This document shows positions 60,104 through 64,000 of a DNA stretch of 64,000 nucleotides, one piece after another; the stretch's first letter is position 1, and each line of letters opens with the position of its first letter. The position numbers and the translations under genes are program-made. The DNA is from Trochalopteron elliotii (Eukaryota > Chordata > Aves > Passeriformes > Leiothrichidae). The DNA is taken from positions 1,301,349-1,365,348 of the forward strand of contig JANPWX010000075.1 of the NCBI GenBank assembly GCA_024734555.1, read 5' to 3'. The notes beneath the pieces were generated by a model. It made no database searches, was not told where the DNA came from, and saw only the letters and a program-made list of their open reading frames with translations.

Positions 60104-63100
60104 GTCCTTTTGAGCTCTGTCTTGTTTTTCTCCCACCTCTACACCTCTATAGAGTGGCTGCTCATAGTTTTTGCTTCCTAAGGTTCTCAACAGGCAGTTG
60201 CCAGCCCTTCCCTCTGCCATGCCTGGTGCCACTGCTGGTGGCACAGCTGCCCTGGCTGTTCTGCCAGTGCAAGAATGTAGCTGGGAAAGGCTTCCCTGAG
60301 GTGACCCTTGGCAAAAGCAGTGCTGGAGATGGATACTGCTGTCTCCAGCACAGGGACCTTCTCTAAGCCTGGGAGCCATTCCCTTGGCCAGCTGAGATAA
60401 TTTTTCACTGGAGGGACTGGGCAGGGGAGAATTGGTGCAGGAGGAGGGTTGGGAAAAGCACCTCACTTCCACATTTCCCTGATGTTCGGGGTGTAACATC
60501 CATATTGCACTGGGGTGTTAAACTTTTGTGAAACAACTGAGCTGCTGAGGTTGTGTAAAGCTGAGAGTGCTTTGGGGGGAAGTTGTCTGAGCATGTGAAA
60601 GGAGGTGGTGTGTGTATGAATAATGAGCTCTGCCCTTGCGACTGGTGAAATTCACACGTGGTGCACATTGCCAAGGGCTCTGCTTCCCCAAATGCAGCCC
60701 TTGCACTGCTGCTGCCCTTCCAGAGCACACTCATGGTGGTGGGCAGTGCAGCTGGGGGGAGGCTCAGGAGGTTGGAAAAATGTCCTTGGGCTTGGCCAAG
60801 GGCTGTAACGTGTCTTGGAGAGAGGAGAGGAAGGATAGACCCCAAAGGATGTGTTCCTATGACCACAGCAACTTCTTCTGAGCCCTGCCTGCTCATCAGC
60901 AGCCCAGGATGGTTTGAGCCAGTGAAAACCACTCCAGTACTGCACGTGATGTTAATGACCCCTCCAGAGGCTCAGCACCACTCAACAGCCTTTTAAGCTC
61001 CTGGTATCAGTACAGGAACAGAAAAGCTTGAAGAAAGCTTGTACATTGTCACATTGTAGAGCAGCTCCTCAAAAGCTGAGTCCTAAAAAGTCCTAAAAAC
61101 AGTTAAGCTTTCCCAGGCTGCTCCAAAGGAGACGTTTTTAAGCCTCAAGTAAACTAAAGGGTGAGCACAGTAAGGTGTCCCTCAGTAAAGCTCTGGTGTC
61201 CTGATGCTGCTCTTTTGGAAGAGTGCACATGCTGTCCTTATTTCAGAGATCCCACCACCCTCATCAGTCATGTCAAGCTTAGCCTGACAGAGAAGTGGTA
61301 GTAACATAAAAGGAGATGGCACCTCTTACCCGATTTGGATTCCCTTATTTTAGGTCAAATTCAGAGACTACCACCAAACCCCATGACAGAACTCCATAAG
61401 TGTTTTGAAAACAAACCAGTTAAAGAGTAGGAGCTAAAACAATCCATGCACAGTGCAGGTGCTGTTTGCACACCTGATCCTTTGGAAGAACTAAATTTTC
61501 TTTATAAAACCTGGATGTGTGCACCACACAAATGCATCATCCTGTTCATTCTGCAGCCCTCCAAGCAGGACCTGGGGCCATATTCACCAGAGCTGTCTCC
61601 ATGCAAAGCTCCACCTCAGCAGCAAGGAGAGATCCTGCATGTAGAGACATGAGTTGCTGTATGAGATCACTCCTGAGCAAGGCCAATTAGAGAACTGACT
61701 GAGGTTGCTCTTTTCATCAATCTCTGAGGAAATGCACAAGTGTTGGAGCTGGAATAGGGTTCTTGCACCTGGAGAACCAAGAAGGCAATGAATATGTTCC
61801 CACTGTGTGGAAAAACCCCTTTTCAGAAAAGCCCTCAGTCTCCTCACATCTCAGCTACCAGATGAGGTCTTGGATTTCTTTTCACATAGTTTGTTGTCTT
61901 TGTGCAGTTACTCAGCAGATTTTACTTCTTCAAACTCCCTGTGAGCAGTTTTCTACATGTCCAAGCACCTTTTTAATGTAAGAGAACTGATCACAGCCTC
62001 AAGCACAGGATTTACCCTGCTATGGCACCTTCCCACGTTCGTGTCCTTGAAGAGGGTTTAGTGGAAAACTGCTCCCCCTCACCCTTGGTTTTTTATGCTC
62101 TTATTCTCCTCTTGTGTTAGTGTCTGGTTGCTGTTCTCAATGCTGCACTGCTGAGGTGCCTGACAAAGGAAATGACACTGATGTTCATGTTAACTCTCTG
62201 ACAGTGTAAAAATAGACGGGCTGGAATTATGCCCCCAAGAGCAACTCCTGTCTCAGTTTAGTGCACCCTTATTCTGGGGAGAAAAAATGGGTAATAGTTA
62301 CAAAGAGAAAGAAAATGTTGTTTTCCTGGACGTTGAAAGCTTTTGACCTTTGAGAAGAGTGTTCTATTTATAACAGCAGGACTGTGTGTTTTTAAAAGCC
62401 TCGAGACACACGTGTGCTAAGGAGTCAGAGATGTTCTTTGGCTCCAACTTGTTTTTTGACCTCTGCTAGATTAGTGAAGATATAATTTGCAACATGACCC
62501 CAAGAATCAAAAGTCTCTTTTTATTAAAATCTTCAGAAATAACCTCACTGGGGAGTTAGAACTGATGAATGCAGAGATAAGAAATCCTCAACTGAAGCTC
62601 CTTTTGAGATTTAGTACACAGAACAGACGAGGATGTGGATGTATTTGGAACAAAACTCATTCATTAGGCTGTACAGCTAGAGAACTGGAAAGTGAGTTAT
62701 TACTCATTTATAAAAGATGTTTAAATAGAGTTAGCCCTGTATCTGTCTAAATTAGAACTATTGAGCAAAGCATTTCAGCACATGTTTAAGTGAAAACTTG
62801 AGCATTTTCATAGTTTTGTTCAATTTAGGTCCAAAAGTTCCAGTCACCTAATTATATTTGCTCCCAACATTGGCCAGAGAAATTTACCTCCTGGTTTTGG
62901 CATCTCCAGCTGAAGCTTTAGCACACACATTAGAGAGACAACAGCCTCGGCTGCTGGAGATGGTGGTGTTGATCACTTTCCTCTTTTGAGGTCATACCAC
63001 CTAAAAAAATCATTACTAAAAATAATTGGTTTGGGTTTTTTTTATTTTTTTTCTCTCTTGCCTCCCACACTTGTTGCTCTGTGCTGGGAAGTTGTTTGGT

Positions 63101-63549
63101 GGCAAAGGGGAGTTCCTGATTCATTGCTTTTACTCCTGCAGCTGTACCTGACTTAATTAAGGCTATAGTGCAGACAATGAAGTGGATAAACCTCAGGGTG
63201 AAGGAGGGATTGTGTTTTGCTTGCTCCCACAGTTGCCACAGGTCTGTGACCACTGATAGGTTCAGCTGGTCCCTCCTGAGCATGGGGCACTGTGGTTTGC
63301 TGCAAGAAACCCTCAAGTGCCAAAGCAAAAGGGCAGAGTGATGCTTGCAAGAACCCGGAGAGCATCTGCAAAACCTGACAGGTTTGTGACCACTCACTGG
63401 AGTGAAAACAGTGAGTCACTGTGGTAAGTCAGCCAAAGCTTATTTTAGAGTCAAGTGCTGCTCCTTTGGAGCTTCTAAAGTTTTATAGGGAGCCAGGACT
63501 GAGATTTGCTGTACAAAGAACTGTACAGTGCTGTGCGTGCCACACCTGT
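60104..63549. other. Intergenic DNA without recognised gene
   Basis: No gene or known repeat recognised. AT-rich blocks at about 62190-62420 and 62480-62900 could be conserved noncoding elements by composition only. They include an A/T-rich MEF2-like word 'ctatttataa' at about 62365 and a nuclear-receptor-like 'tgacctttga' at about 62344. Confidence 0.5.
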
Positions 63550-63677
63550 GGATGTGTTCCAGGCCAGGTTGGGCAGGGCTTGGAGAAACCCAGTCTAGTG
63601 GAAGGTGGACCTGCCCATGGCTGGGGGATGGAATTGTGTGATCCTTAAGGTCTCTTCCATCTCAAACCCTTCTATGA
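63550..63677 (+). mobile_element. CR1 LINE 3' fragment
   Basis: About 130 bp of CR1 3' end: 'ggatgtgttccaggccaggt', 'gggcagggcttggagaaacc', 'tctagtggaaggtggacctg', 'cccatggctgggggatgg', 'gatccttaaggtctcttcca' and a terminal 'cccttctatgaaag'. 5'-truncated, non-coding. Confidence 0.88.
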
Positions 63678-64000
63678 AAGAAATGAAATGCAACATTTGG
63701 AGCCCACCTGAGTAATTAATGAAGCTTTGGCCGTCTTGTCTTCAGGTGAACAAGGAAATGTAGAAAAAACTTTGAATGGGTCGTATTTTTACTTTTCTAT
63801 TAAGCAATGCTGTCAATTTAAGAATTTCCAAGCTCCAGCCACTTTGAACTGGAAACAGTCCTCCACTGGAACATCCAGGTCCTTTAGACAAAGGTGTGGG
63901 TTGGCCAAGACCCTGTCCTAAATGAATAATTTAATAATTTGCACTGTTAGAGACAGCGTGGCTACCTGATGGTGATGGCTCCTGCTGAGCCCTTTTGCAT
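63678..64000. other. Intergenic DNA, right window edge
   Basis: Nothing recognised in this stretch. Confidence 0.5.

Noticed and set aside
1..64000. CRISPR arrays, operons, tRNA/rRNA genes or other prokaryotic systems
   Set aside because: No regularly spaced repeats of the right kind and no cloverleaf or rRNA-like sequence noticed; the vertebrate split gene and CR1/LTR content show animal nuclear DNA.

Overview
The window reads as bird nuclear DNA. CR1 LINE 3' ends occur in both orientations, with the usual tail of Gly-Leu-Asp-like 'ggttggacttgatgatctt' wording followed by ATTCT-type 3' repeats. There are also avian-type endogenous retrovirus solo LTRs, low gene density and a split vertebrate gene. 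I cannot fix the species; a neoavian bird, possibly a passerine, is a reasonable guess.

Only one gene can be supported: the 3' half of METRNL (meteorin-like, a secreted cytokine/adipomyokine) on the + strand. Its penultimate coding exon (16637-16696, 60 bp) and its terminal coding exon (17380-17696) are clear from protein similarity, splice sites and matching phase. The 3' UTR follows, with two AATAAA signals (17991, 18314). The first ~16.6 kb is then intron. The exon(s) for the signal peptide and the N-terminal/CUB-like half are not found and probably lie upstream. There is no CpG-island promoter in the window, which agrees with this.

The intron (1-16636) carries four CR1 fragments, a T/G-rich and poly-G tract, and a striking 102-bp imperfect inverted repeat (12463-12564 / 12724-12825). 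The METRNL pre-mRNA should fold this repeat into a long hairpin.

From 18.3 kb to 64 kb I recognise no gene. This gene-poor flank holds two solo LTRs of one ERV family in opposite orientation (22873-23435 +, with a perfect 6-bp target duplication; 49771-50358 -, with a 5-of-6 duplication). It also holds an ERVL-like LTR near 26.96-27.40 kb, five younger CR1 fragments plus one older CR1-like fragment, short tandem repeats and several AT-rich tracts that could be conserved noncoding elements. The most unusual structure is a 310-bp inverted duplication, about 96% identical, at 43701-44010 and 46577-46886. It is much more similar between its arms than the old CR1 copies around it.

Most six-frame open frames here (60-220 codons) show no family resemblance, no splice context and a random-looking composition. 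I do not call them as genes. I found no tRNA, rRNA, CRISPR array or other prokaryotic-type feature.
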